The notes under the pieces are model-generated. The model was not told the DNA's origin and searched no databases. It saw nothing but the letters and a program-made list of their open reading frames with translations. A stretch of DNA of 64,000 bases, taken from Sva-07 sp963716235. Lineage in GTDB: Bacteria > Actinomycetota > Acidimicrobiia > Acidimicrobiales > Ilumatobacteraceae. Shown here in pieces: positions 26,697 through 35,171 of this stretch. Position 1 is the first letter of the stretch; each line of letters opens with the position of its first letter. The translations under genes and the position numbers were made by a program. Location of the stretch: assembly GCA_963716235.1 (NCBI GenBank), contig CAVQTE010000001.1:1-64000 (forward strand). The letters run 5' to 3'.

Positions 26697-29600
26697 CTAC
26701 AGCAGCACCGCCTCATGTCCGAAGGCCATGCGGAGTTCGCCCACGGAACGGTCGAGATCGACCCGGAACTCGTCGGCCAACTTGAGCACTTTGCCCTGCC
26801 CGATGTCGACCATCACCACGGAGTCGCCCGGGTGTTCGCGCAGAATGCGCTTCAGACGCTGAATCTTGAGTTCGTCGAGCGACGTCGACGGCAGCCGGAG
26901 CCGCAATGGCGCCGCCGGCCCGTCGGTCAGCCCCGACAGGACGGTGACCGTCTGGCCGATGAGGCCGAAGCGCGATTCGTCGCGCCGGTCGAGTCGGCCC
27001 TTGACGGCCACGATGAGGTCGTCTTCGAGCTTGTGGCCCTGTTCGGCGAGCGTTCGGGGAAAGATCGTCACTTCGATCGACGCATCGAGGTCCTCCAGCA
27101 GGAAGACCGCCATCTGATCGCCCTTCTTCGTGAACTTGCGAGCCAGATTGGTGATGACGCCGCCGACGACCACGTTGGCGCCGTCGTCCATCGTCTGCAG
27201 GTCGAGCACCGAGTGCTCCACCTTGCGTCTGAGTGCCGCCTCGACGCCGAACAGCGGGTGGTCCGACACGTACAGACCGAGCATCTCCTTCTCGTAGCGC
27301 AACTGCTCGGTCTTGTCGAATGCGAGATCGGGGATGTCGGTGCGTTCGTCGAAACCTTCGCCACTCGACGCGTCTGCATCGGATTCGTCGGCCCAGTCGC
27401 CGAACAGGCTCATCACACCCTTCTCACGTTCACGACGGCGCTTCACCGTGGTGTCGATGATGTGTTCGAACACCGTCAGCAGGCCGCGTCGGGTGTGACC
27501 CATCGTGTCGAAGGCCCCGCCCTTGATCAGCGACTCGATCGTTCGTTTGTTGAGAACCGGTTCGGGCACTCGCTCGACGAAGTCGTGAAAGCTCGTGAAC
27601 TGGCCGTTCTCGTCACGTTCGGCGATCAGCAGCTCGACGAGGGCTTCGCCCACGTTGCGCACCGCCGACAACCCGAACGTGATCGCACCAGGGCTGCCGA
27701 GCGGCAGCGACACGCCGAGCGGTACGTCGGTCGGGGCCAGCACTCCGAAGTTCGACATCGACCGGTTCACATCGGGTGGGAGCACCTTGATCGCCATCGA
27801 CCGGCAGTCGGCGAGATACGTCGCGGCCTTGTCGAGGTTGCTCTTGACGCTCGTGAGCAGACACGCCAGGTACTCGACCGGGAAGTTCGCCTTCAGATAG
27901 GCGGTCTGATAGGTGACGAGCCCGTAACCGAACGAATGGCTCTTCGCAAACGCGTAGTCCGCGAACTTCTCGATGATGTCGAACAACTGCTTGCCGAGAA
28001 GCTCGCCGTATCCCTCCTTGACCACCCCGGCCTCGAAGGTGACCCGTTCGGCGACCATCATCTCGCGGATCTTCTTGCCGACGGCCTTTCGGAGATTGTC
28101 CGCCTCGGCGAGGCTGTAACCGGCGAACTTCTGCGCCACCCGCATCACGCTCTCCTGATAGATCATCAGGCCGTACGTGTCACCCAACACCGCTTCGGCG
28201 TCGGGATGGAAGTACTCGACGGGTTTACGAGCATTCTTGCGATCGGCGTAGTCGTAGTGCATGTTGACGCCCATGGGGCCGGGCCGGTAGAGCGCGATCA
28301 ACGCCGCGACATCCTCGAACGAGTTCGGCGCGAGCGCCCGCAGCAGCTGGCGCATCGGCGGCGACTCCAACTGGAACACCCCGATCGTGTCGCCGCGTGA
28401 CAGCAGCGCGAAGGTGGCCGGGTCATCGAGCGAGATCTCCTCGACGACGAAGTCGGGATCACGCAGGCGACGGATCATCGTTTCCGCGTCGGTGATCACG
28501 TCGAGGTTGCGCAGCCCGAGGAAGTCCATCTTCAGCAGCCCGAGATCTTCGATCCCGTGCATCTCGTACTGTGTCACCACGGGCGCGTCGGCAGGGTCCT
28601 GTCCCGATTCCGGCTTTCGCTGGATGGGCACGTAGTCGGTGACGGGCTCCTTGGTGATCACCACGGCCGCGGCGTGGATCCCGTCGGAGCGCTTCAACCC
28701 TTCGAGCCCTCGTGCCACGTCGATGACCCGTTTGAGGTCGTCGTCGGAGTCGTACATCGCTCGCAGGTCCGCAGCCGCCTTGTACCCGTCGGCGTACTTC
28801 GGGTTCTGCTCGAAGCAGTACTTCAGCGGCGTATCGCGGCCCATCACCATCGGCGGCATCGCCTTGGCGAGCTTGTCGCCGACACCGTACGGGTAGCCGA
28901 GCACTCGCGCTGCGTCACGCACGGCGTTGCGGGCCTTGATCGTGCCGAAGGTGATGATCTGCGCGACGTGATCACGTCCGTATCGCTCAGCGGCGTACCG
29001 GATCATCTCGTCGCGGTAGCGCGAGTCGAAGTCCATGTCGATGTCGGGCATCGAGATGCGGCTCGGGTTCAGGAAACGCTCGAAGAGCAGGTCGTACTTG
29101 ATCGGATCGAGGTCGGTGATCTGCAAGGAGTACGCCACCGCGCAGCCGGCCGCGGATCCCCGCCCCGGGCCGACACGGATACGCGAGTCGCGGGCGTGCT
29201 TGATGAGGTCCCACGTGATCAGGAAATACGACGCGAAACCCATGTCGTTGATGGTCTTCAGCTCGAATGCCAGTCGCTCCTCGACATCGGCCGACAAGTT
29301 GTCGCCCCAGCGCTTGCGGGCGCCCTCGTAGGTGAGATGCCTGAGGTACGCGGCGTCGTTCTCGAAACCCTCCGGCACCGGGAATTCGGGAAGCAACGGC
29401 TTGCCGAACTCGATCTCGAGCTCGGCGCGCTCGGCGATCCACAGCGTGTTGTCGCAGGCGGAGGGCACCTCACGAAAGAGATACCGCATCTCGGCCGGCG
29501 ACTTCAGGTAGTGCTCGCTGCCCTCGAACTTGAAACGCTTGACGTCCGAGAGCAGCGCCCCGGTCTGCACACACAGGAGCGCATCGTGCGACTCGTGGTC

Positions 29601-30281
29601 GTGCTGGTGCGTGTAGTGGCTGTCGTTCGTGGCCAGCAACGGCGCGCCGATCTTCTTGGCGATCTCCAGAAGCTTCGGGTTGGTGTCGCGTTGCGCCTGG
29701 AGCCCGTGATCCTGCAGCTCGACGAACAGGTTGTCGCGCCCGAAGATGTCCTGCAGACGCGCCGCCTTGTCGACCGCGCCCTTCTCATCGCCGTTGAGGA
29801 GCGCCTGGAGGACCTGTCCGCCGAGGCAGCCGGTGGTGGCAATGAGCCCGTCGGAGTACTTCTCGAGCAGCTCCCAGTCCATGCGGGGCTTGTAGTAGTA
29901 GCCCTCCATGAACGCCAGGCTCGACAGCTGGATCAGGTTCTTGTACCCGGTCTGGTTCTCGGCCAGGAGCGTCAGGTGGTAGTACAGCTTCTTGCCGCCC
30001 TCCGTGTCGCCGCCAGAGTCGTCGATGCGCCCGCGTCGTGTCGGTCGCTCGGTACGGCTGTCGTAGGCCATGTACGCCTCGGTGCCGATGATCGGCTTGA
30101 TCCCCTGCTTGTTGCACTCCTTGTAGAAGTCCAACGTGCCGTACATGTTGCCGTGATCGGTCATCCCGATCGCCGGCATGCCGTCGCTCACCGCCTTGGC
30201 CACGAGTTCGTCCAGCCGCGCCGCCCCGTCGAGCATCGAGAACTCGGTGTGGACGTGGAGGTGGGTGAAGGAATCGGTCAC
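26697..30281 (-). CDS. dnaE: DNA polymerase III alpha subunit
   Basis: This 1,194-residue replicative polymerase subunit starts with a PHP domain (HLHVHTEFSMLDG, AIGMTDHGNMYG). The catalytic palm holds PDIDMDFDSRYRDEM with the essential Asp residues, followed by the thumb, fingers and tandem helix-hairpin-helix segments, then a C-terminal OB fold (VGGVITNLARKFTKKGDQMAVFLLEDLDASIEVTIFPR). The architecture is DnaE1-like, and several PHP metal ligands are present. The start is a GTG at 30281. The neighbours are bpa upstream and the unknown gene downstream. Confidence 0.98.
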   Translation of the reverse strand: MTDSFTHLHVHTEFSMLDGAARLDELVAKAVSDGMPAIGMTDHGNMYGTLDFYKECNKQGIKPIIGTEAYMAYDSRTERPTRRGRIDDSGGDTEGGKKLYYHLTLLAENQTGYKNLIQLSSLAFMEGYYYKPRMDWELLEKYSDGLIATTGCLGGQVLQALLNGDEKGAVDKAARLQDIFGRDNLFVELQDHGLQAQRDTNPKLLEIAKKIGAPLLATNDSHYTHQHDHESHDALLCVQTGALLSDVKRFKFEGSEHYLKSPAEMRYLFREVPSACDNTLWIAERAELEIEFGKPLLPEFPVPEGFENDAAYLRHLTYEGARKRWGDNLSADVEERLAFELKTINDMGFASYFLITWDLIKHARDSRIRVGPGRGSAAGCAVAYSLQITDLDPIKYDLLFERFLNPSRISMPDIDMDFDSRYRDEMIRYAAERYGRDHVAQIITFGTIKARNAVRDAARVLGYPYGVGDKLAKAMPPMVMGRDTPLKYCFEQNPKYADGYKAAADLRAMYDSDDDLKRVIDVARGLEGLKRSDGIHAAAVVITKEPVTDYVPIQRKPESGQDPADAPVVTQYEMHGIEDLGLLKMDFLGLRNLDVITDAETMIRRLRDPDFVVEEISLDDPATFALLSRGDTIGVFQLESPPMRQLLRALAPNSFEDVAALIALYRPGPMGVNMHYDYADRKNARKPVEYFHPDAEAVLGDTYGLMIYQESVMRVAQKFAGYSLAEADNLRKAVGKKIREMMVAERVTFEAGVVKEGYGELLGKQLFDIIEKFADYAFAKSHSFGYGLVTYQTAYLKANFPVEYLACLLTSVKSNLDKAATYLADCRSMAIKVLPPDVNRSMSNFGVLAPTDVPLGVSLPLGSPGAITFGLSAVRNVGEALVELLIAERDENGQFTSFHDFVERVPEPVLNKRTIESLIKGGAFDTMGHTRRGLLTVFEHIIDTTVKRRREREKGVMSLFGDWADESDADASSGEGFDERTDIPDLAFDKTEQLRYEKEMLGLYVSDHPLFGVEAALRRKVEHSVLDLQTMDDGANVVVGGVITNLARKFTKKGDQMAVFLLEDLDASIEVTIFPRTLAEQGHKLEDDLIVAVKGRLDRRDESRFGLIGQTVTVLSGLTDGPAAPLRLRLPSTSLDELKIQRLKRILREHPGDSVVMVDIGQGKVLKLADEFRVDLDRSVGELRMAFGHEAVLL

Positions 30282-30397
30282 GGATCTTGTTTCTGGGGAT
30301 TACACGGATGTGGTTCGACACTAGCGCTCGCGCGCCGGTCACCGTTCACGGGTCCTGACGGCGGACTGATCCGTGGAGGATTCCTGAAAGGGACGGG

Positions 30398-30904
30398 CTA
30401 CAGGTACGTGCCGGGGCGGTCTTGGCTCTGCTCGCCCGGTTGCGGGGGCGTCATCTGGCCGCCGGGGAGTTGGCGCATTTCCTGGAGCTGTTGTCTGGCG
30501 GCGAACTGCTGGGCCATCAAGGTGGCCTGGATGCCGTGGAACAGTCCCTCCAACCAGCCGACGAGTTGGGCCTTTGCGATCCGCAGCTCCGACTCACTCG
30601 GCACTTCACCTTCACCGAAGGGCAGCGCGAGAGAGTTGAGCTCGTCCTGCAGGTCGGGCGACAACGCCTCGGAGAGCTCCATGATCGAGCGGTCGTAGAT
30701 CTCCGCCAGCCGCTCGCGCGACGCCTCGTCGAGCGACGACCCCCTGACCTCCTCCAGCAACTGCTTCACCATCGACCCGATGCGCATCACCTTGGCCGGC
30801 GACGTCACCATCTCTTCGGGCTCGGGGCTCTCGGCCGGGGCCGACGGGACACTCGTGGTGACCTCGTCGGGAATGATTGGCTCGGCACCGTCACTGTCGA
30901 TCAT
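30398..30904 (-). CDS. bpa: bacterial proteasome activator Bpa (DUF2587)
   Basis: Bpa forms a dodecameric ring that docks on the 20S proteasome and opens it without ATP. The 168-residue protein has the family core VMRIGSMVKQLLEEVR, LDEASRERLAEIYDRSI, ESELRIAKAQLVGWLEGLFHGIQA. The C-terminal residues are PGTYL; the family's proteasome-docking motif is GQYL, so the position and Tyr-Leu are kept with Thr for Gln. Start at 30904 (MIDSDGAEP). It implies that the organism has a 20S proteasome, which is not in this window. Confidence 0.92.
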   Translation of the reverse strand: MIDSDGAEPIIPDEVTTSVPSAPAESPEPEEMVTSPAKVMRIGSMVKQLLEEVRGSSLDEASRERLAEIYDRSIMELSEALSPDLQDELNSLALPFGEGEVPSESELRIAKAQLVGWLEGLFHGIQATLMAQQFAARQQLQEMRQLPGGQMTPPQPGEQSQDRPGTYL

Positions 30905-30925
30905 GTCTGCCTTTCTACCCGGGCA

Positions 30926-32065
30926 TCAGGCTGACGCACCGACCAGCGGGACGTTGACCTCGGCCGACGTCAGCGATCCGTGCCGGCAAACCAGTTCGAA
31001 CGGGCCCGCATCGGCGGGATCGTGGAAGCTCACGGGCTCGAACGCCACGAGCGCAACATCGCCCAGACGAGAACGCACCGCCGGGGCCATTGAAGGGCCG
31101 AACCACTGCTCGTCGAGTGTCTGCTCGCGTGTCGCCACCCAGGCCAGGTGGCCGACTTCAGCCTCGGCCACCGCAGCGACGTCGTCGACGGCGCCCTTCG
31201 CGACGTGCAGCCACCGGAAGCGCCCCTCACCCGACTGAAAGACCACGTTCGCCAGCAGTTCCGTCGACGGCATCACGATCCGGTCGCCGACGTCCACCTG
31301 CCCATGGTCGGCCGTCACCAGCAGCGTGGTCCCCGTCGGCAGCGCCGCCAACAGATCGGCCACCAACGAATCGGCCGCACGCAGCTCTGCCTCGTAGTAC
31401 GGGCCGAAGCCGCGCTCGTGAGCAATCTTGTCGATGCCGCCGTAGTAGCAGTACACGAAGCGCTCCCCGGCCTCGACCTGGCGGCGCGCCTCCACCGCAA
31501 TCGACGACGCGGCGCGCCACCCGACAGGCACGCACCCACGCAAATGTGCTTCACTGAACGCCGAGTTCTGCAACTCGACCGGATTGACGACCGGCACCGT
31601 CTGGCCGAGGAACGGATCGAACGGCTGCACATCGCGCGGAGGGTGGGATCGACGCACCGGTTGGTCGCCCACACACCATCGCAGCACGTTCACGATCTCA
31701 CCGCCGAGCACCATCCGATACCCGATCAGGCCGTGCTCCGCCGGAGTCAGTCCCGTGGTGATCGAGCACAACGCGGTCGCCGTGGTCGTCGGAGCAACGG
31801 TGTGGATCGGGCCGCCGACCATCGAGGCGACCGTGGGAAGCTGCTCACGATGGTCCTGCAATTGATCCCAACCGAGACCGTCGAGCACCAGCAGCACGAT
31901 GCTGCGGGCAGTGCGCACCGGCTCCGGCATCCATGCGGGAAGTCCGGAGGTCCACGAAGTCGGGCCCAAGATGGCCGACACGATTCCTCGTACGTTGGCG
32001 CCGGCATAATCCGGAATGATCGGGCCGCCCGTCGTCACCCGTGCAGTCCACCACGTCGACGACAC
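30926..32065 (-). CDS. alkaline phosphatase superfamily / nucleotide pyrophosphatase-like protein
   Basis: This protein of about 379 residues has the alkaline phosphatase-fold metal sites: an N-terminal SIVLLVLDGLGWDQL strand, the nucleophile-loop region PTTTATALCSITTGLTPAEHGLIGY, and LLVTADHGQVDVGDR towards the C-terminus. These fit type I phosphodiesterase/nucleotide pyrophosphatase proteins. The substrate is unknown. The start is uncertain: I chose the GTG at 32065 because upstream sequence has no homology, and a GTG at 32038 is possible. Its start is 56 bases from the divergent Rrf2 gene, and the 3' end is 21 bases from bpa. Confidence 0.82.
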   Translation of the reverse strand: MSSTWWTARVTTGGPIIPDYAGANVRGIVSAILGPTSWTSGLPAWMPEPVRTARSIVLLVLDGLGWDQLQDHREQLPTVASMVGGPIHTVAPTTTATALCSITTGLTPAEHGLIGYRMVLGGEIVNVLRWCVGDQPVRRSHPPRDVQPFDPFLGQTVPVVNPVELQNSAFSEAHLRGCVPVGWRAASSIAVEARRQVEAGERFVYCYYGGIDKIAHERGFGPYYEAELRAADSLVADLLAALPTGTTLLVTADHGQVDVGDRIVMPSTELLANVVFQSGEGRFRWLHVAKGAVDDVAAVAEAEVGHLAWVATREQTLDEQWFGPSMAPAVRSRLGDVALVAFEPVSFHDPADAGPFELVCRHGSLTSAEVNVPLVGASA

Positions 32066-32121
32066 CGGCGACAAGCGCTGCGGAAGCCGTCTGCGGGCCG
32101 GCCACTGAATAGGGTGACGGT

Positions 32122-32556
32122 GTGCGGATCTCGACTCGCGGTGACTATGCCAGCAGGGCCTTGCTGTCATTGGCGTTGCACGGCGACGAGGCAGGACCCA
32201 CATCGGTGCGTGACATCGCCGAGCGCACTGCACTCCCCCAGCCATACCTCGAACAGATCCTGCTCGCCCTGAAGGGTGCGGGGCTCGTGCGCTCCAAGCG
32301 CGGGGTGGGTGGCGGATACGTCCTCGCCCGACCGGCCGAGGAGATCCGACTGTCCGAGATCGTGTCAGCGGTCGATGGGCCGATCACGCTCGGCGACTTC
32401 GGCCAGCCCCACCAGGACGGCTCCTGCGATCACGAGGGCCAGTGCGTCCTGCTCGGCATCTGGAATCAGGCCGGCGATCACATGCGTACCTATCTCGAGG
32501 GCTTCACCCTCGCCGGCATCGCCGACATCGCCCGCGGCGACGCCCCCTGGCCGTAA
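32122..32556 (+). CDS. Rrf2 family transcriptional regulator
   Basis: This 144-residue winged-helix regulator starts at a GTG (MRISTRGDYASRALLSLAL). The helix-turn-helix lies in VRDIAERTALPQPYLEQILLALKGAGLVRSKRGVGGGYVLA (about residues 29-69). A C-terminal Cys-rich loop reads SCDHEGQC, two of the three cysteines that bind Fe-S clusters in IscR/NsrR-like members; a third is not visible, so cluster binding is uncertain. It is the only plus-strand gene between fabI/YyaL and the MFS gene, and is divergent from the phosphodiesterase-like gene, which it may regulate. Confidence 0.9.
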   Translation: MRISTRGDYASRALLSLALHGDEAGPTSVRDIAERTALPQPYLEQILLALKGAGLVRSKRGVGGGYVLARPAEEIRLSEIVSAVDGPITLGDFGQPHQDGSCDHEGQCVLLGIWNQAGDHMRTYLEGFTLAGIADIARGDAPWP

Positions 32557-32558
32557 TA

Positions 32559-32769
32559 CCTGCTCGGCCTCACGTCGAGTCGTTGCGTCACGATCGAGGT
32601 CGGCCTCGTCCGCTCGTCGCTGGCGCTTCCCGCCGGGACCTCGTCCAGCTCGTCGCTGGCGCTTCCCTCGCCGGCTGTGAACGTCATGCCTGCTCGGCCT
32701 CACGTCGAGTCGTTGCGTCACGATCGAGGTCGGCCTCGTCCGGCTCGTCGCTGACGATTCCCTCGCCGG
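32559..32769. repeat. direct-repeat cluster between Rrf2 and rluD
   Basis: A 54-bp unit at 32559-32612 is repeated without mismatch at 32689-32742 (start-to-start spacing 130 bp). A second 25-27-bp unit (CTCGTCGCTGGCGCTTCCC-type) follows at 32613-32637, 32648-32674 and 32743-32769; the last two copies differ at two positions. The cluster fills the convergent intergenic region and ends exactly at the rluD stop. It has no long palindromes and is not CRISPR-like. Confidence 0.85.
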
Positions 32770-33690
32770 TCAGACCTCGGCGGCGGCGAGCCAGGCGGCG
32801 AGGTCGGGGGCGAGCGGGCTGGTGAACGTGACGCGTTCGCCGGTGGCGGGATGAACGAAGGCCAACTCGGCCGCGTGGAGGAACGGACGGGTCAACCCGA
32901 GCGTCGGACGGCGCTGGCTGTAGGTCGGGTCGCCGACCAGCGGATGATTGATCGACGACAGGTGGACACGGATCTGGTGCGTACGACCCGTCTCGAGGCG
33001 ACATTCCAGACGTGAGACCACGGCCGGGTTCGAGTACGTGCCGATCACTCGATAGTCGGTTCGAGCCGGGCGCCCTCCGGCCACGACGGCCATCTTGAGC
33101 GGATCGCCCCGATCGCGCCCGATCGGGGCGTCGATGATGCCGTGGGGGGCGTCCGGCACTCCCCACACGACGGCGTCATAGCGTCTCGTTGCGCTGTGAT
33201 CCGCGAACTGGTCGATGAGGTGCTCGGCCGCCTCGTCGGTGCGGGCCACCACGAGGAGCCCGGAACTCCCGGCGTCGAGACGGTGGACGATGCCTGGCCG
33301 GACCGGATCGTCGCCGACCCCCTCAATGTCGGGATAGCGGGCGAGCAGCCCGCTCACGAGCGTACCCTCGAGGTTTCCGGCGCCCGGGTGCACCACGAGC
33401 CCGGCCGGCTTGTCGATCACGATGACCGTGTCGTCTTCGTACACGACGCCGAACTGGACTGCGATGTCCGGGGTCGGCAACAACGGGCCCGGCACGGCGC
33501 TCGGGTCGACTTCGACCTCCTGGCCCTCGATGAGTCGGACCTTGCCCGACGCAGCAGGCTCACCGTCGACGCACACGCCGCCCGCGGCGATCGTTGCTGC
33601 CGCCTGCGCTCGACTGAGATCGCCGATCAACGCGACGATGCGATCGAGTCGCTCCCCAGCGAGCGCTGCAGGCACCTGCTCGACGATCAC
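32770..33690 (-). CDS. rluD: 23S rRNA pseudouridine synthase, RluD/RluA family
   Basis: This pseudouridine synthase has an N-terminal S4 RNA-binding domain (ERLDRIVALIGDLSRAQAAATI) and the RluA-family catalytic domain with HRLDAGSSGLLVVART, whose Asp is the catalytic residue; the usual DTSG is DAGSSG here. The GTG at 33690 gives 306 residues and overlaps the lspA stop (GTGA), the same coupling seen in many actinobacteria. A GTG at 33699 is also in frame. The target uridines are inferred from family and lspA linkage. Confidence 0.94.
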   Translation of the reverse strand: MIVEQVPAALAGERLDRIVALIGDLSRAQAAATIAAGGVCVDGEPAASGKVRLIEGQEVEVDPSAVPGPLLPTPDIAVQFGVVYEDDTVIVIDKPAGLVVHPGAGNLEGTLVSGLLARYPDIEGVGDDPVRPGIVHRLDAGSSGLLVVARTDEAAEHLIDQFADHSATRRYDAVVWGVPDAPHGIIDAPIGRDRGDPLKMAVVAGGRPARTDYRVIGTYSNPAVVSRLECRLETGRTHQIRVHLSSINHPLVGDPTYSQRRPTLGLTRPFLHAAELAFVHPATGERVTFTSPLAPDLAAWLAAAEV

Positions 33691-34223
33691 GCCGGTGACC
33701 CGCTCTCGGCCTCGGACTGCGACTCGCCGTCCACCGGGACTGCTTCGGCGTGCTTGTGAGCACGTGCCGACAGAATGCTGCCGAGGATCAACAATGCTGC
33801 TCCGACGTTGACGGCCATGTCGGCGACATTGAAGATCGGGAACCACTGCAGATCGATGAAGTCGACCACGGCCCCGTTGAGCCATGCGTCGCCGCGGAAC
33901 AGCCGGTCGATCAGGTTCCCAGCGGCCCCGCCGATCAACAGCCCCATGCCGACGGTGCTGAGCTTGCTCGTCTGATCACGAAGCGACACGAGCAGGAAGA
34001 CGATCACGACGGTCGCGACCACGCCGATCACCGGCCCCAGCCCGCGCCCCTGCCCGAAGGCCATGCCGTTGTTGAACGCCAAGTTGAACCGCAGGGTCCA
34101 CACCAGATCGATCACTCGATCGGATCCGAGTGACGTGACGGCCCAATGCTTCGCGAGTTGATCGACAACGACCACAGCAGCGGCGATGACAACCGGCGTT
34201 CGCCATGCGCCGAGTGAAGGCAT
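33687..34223 (-). CDS. lspA: prolipoprotein signal peptidase (signal peptidase II)
   Basis: LspA cleaves the signal peptide of lipidated prolipoproteins in the membrane. The 178-residue protein has four transmembrane helices and the two catalytic-Asp motifs GAAGNLIDRL and FNVADMAVNVG. A hydrophilic tail of about 30 residues (AHKHAEAVPVDGESQSEAESGSPA) follows the last helix. The gene is coupled to rluD by a 4-base overlap. The DUF3048 lipoprotein in this window is a plausible substrate (inference). Confidence 0.96.
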   Translation of the reverse strand: MPSLGAWRTPVVIAAAVVVVDQLAKHWAVTSLGSDRVIDLVWTLRFNLAFNNGMAFGQGRGLGPVIGVVATVVIVFLLVSLRDQTSKLSTVGMGLLIGGAAGNLIDRLFRGDAWLNGAVVDFIDLQWFPIFNVADMAVNVGAALLILGSILSARAHKHAEAVPVDGESQSEAESGSPA

Positions 34224-34228
34224 CCGGA

Positions 34229-35088
34229 TCAGCGCGGACCGACGCCGCTGACCTTCTCCGCGGCGAGGACCGTGGTCTCGGGAATGGCCTCGAGCCGCTC
34301 ACGGGGAATGGGCATCCCCGAGATCGCCGAGTAGCCATACGTGCCCTGCTCGATTCGGGCGAGCGCGGCGTCGATGTCGAGGATGGTCTGGCGCGCCTGC
34401 GTCGAGATCACTCGGTCGAGGTCGCGCTGCACCACCATCGTGTCGCCCTCGCCGCCCTCGTCGTCGAACTGCACGTCGCCCATCTCACCGTCTTCGATGA
34501 TGCTCGTCGCTTCGTCCTCGAGCCGCATCGCCCGAGCGAGCTCGGACTGGCGACGGGCGAGGAGCTCGTCCCGCTGCGCCTTGAGGAACTTGACGTCGAA
34601 GTCCTTGGTGTACGCGATGCCATCCTTGCTGTGGCCGCGAGGAGGTGGGATCTCGAAACGCTCGAACTGGGCGTTGGAGAGCAGCGACGGCGTCATGCTC
34701 GTGAGACTCGGCTTCCTGGGAGGTGCTGGAGCCTTCGCAACCGCCTTCTTGCGCTCGGGAGCCGCTGCCTTCTTTGCCGGTGCTGCCTTCTGCGGCGGGG
34801 CAGCCTTCTTCGGCGGGGCAGCCTTCTTCGCCGGCGCTGCCTTCTTCGCCGGCGTCGGCCTTCTTCGCTGGTGCGGCCTTCTTCGCTGGTGCGGCCTTCT
34901 TCGGCTGGTGCGGCCTTCTTCGGCGGGGCAGCCTTCTTCGGCGGGGCAGCCTTCTTCGGCGGGGCAGCCTTCTTCGGCGGGGCAGCCTTCTTTGCCGGTG
35001 CGGCCTTCTTTGCCGGCGCGGCCTTCTTCGCCGGCGTCGCCTTGCTCGGCGCCGTGCTCTTGGCGGAACTCGTCTTCTTTGCAGCCAT
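34229..35088 (-). CDS. DksA/TraR-like protein with (K)KAAP repeat tail (frameshifted)
   Basis: From the ATG at 35088 the protein reads MAAKKTSSAKSTAPSKATPA and then about 50 residues of Lys/Ala/Pro repeats. The C-terminal half, in another frame, is a DksA/TraR-like coiled-coil and finger domain (FLKAQRDELLARRQSEL, then EQGTYGYSAISGMPIPRERLEAIPETT). Skipping one extra C near 34904 and one extra G near 34858 joins them, giving about 286 residues. The finger positions that hold Cys in DksA are Tyr, Ile and Thr here, so no zinc site is present. It sits between ileS and lspA, and would act on RNA polymerase or nucleic acid (inference). Confidence 0.85.
34740..35065. repeat. GCCTTCTTCGGCGGGGCA-type tandem repeats encoding KKAAP units
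   Basis: A run of 15-bp units encodes alternating KKAAP-type pentapeptides on the minus strand. Both single-base irregularities that break the DksA-like gene lie within it. Copies at 34860-34920 have two altered spacings. Such tracts are slippage-prone in replication and in sequencing. Confidence 0.75.
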
Positions 35089-35171
35089 GTGCGCTCCTCC
35101 AGGCGGGGTGAGCGGCGGACTCTACCGGAACGTCCGCCCGATCGAGCGACATTGCCGCTGCAGATCGATCA

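Noticed and set aside
32559..32742. A CRISPR-type repeat
   Set aside because: Only two exact copies of a 54-bp unit with non-unique content; it is a duplication.
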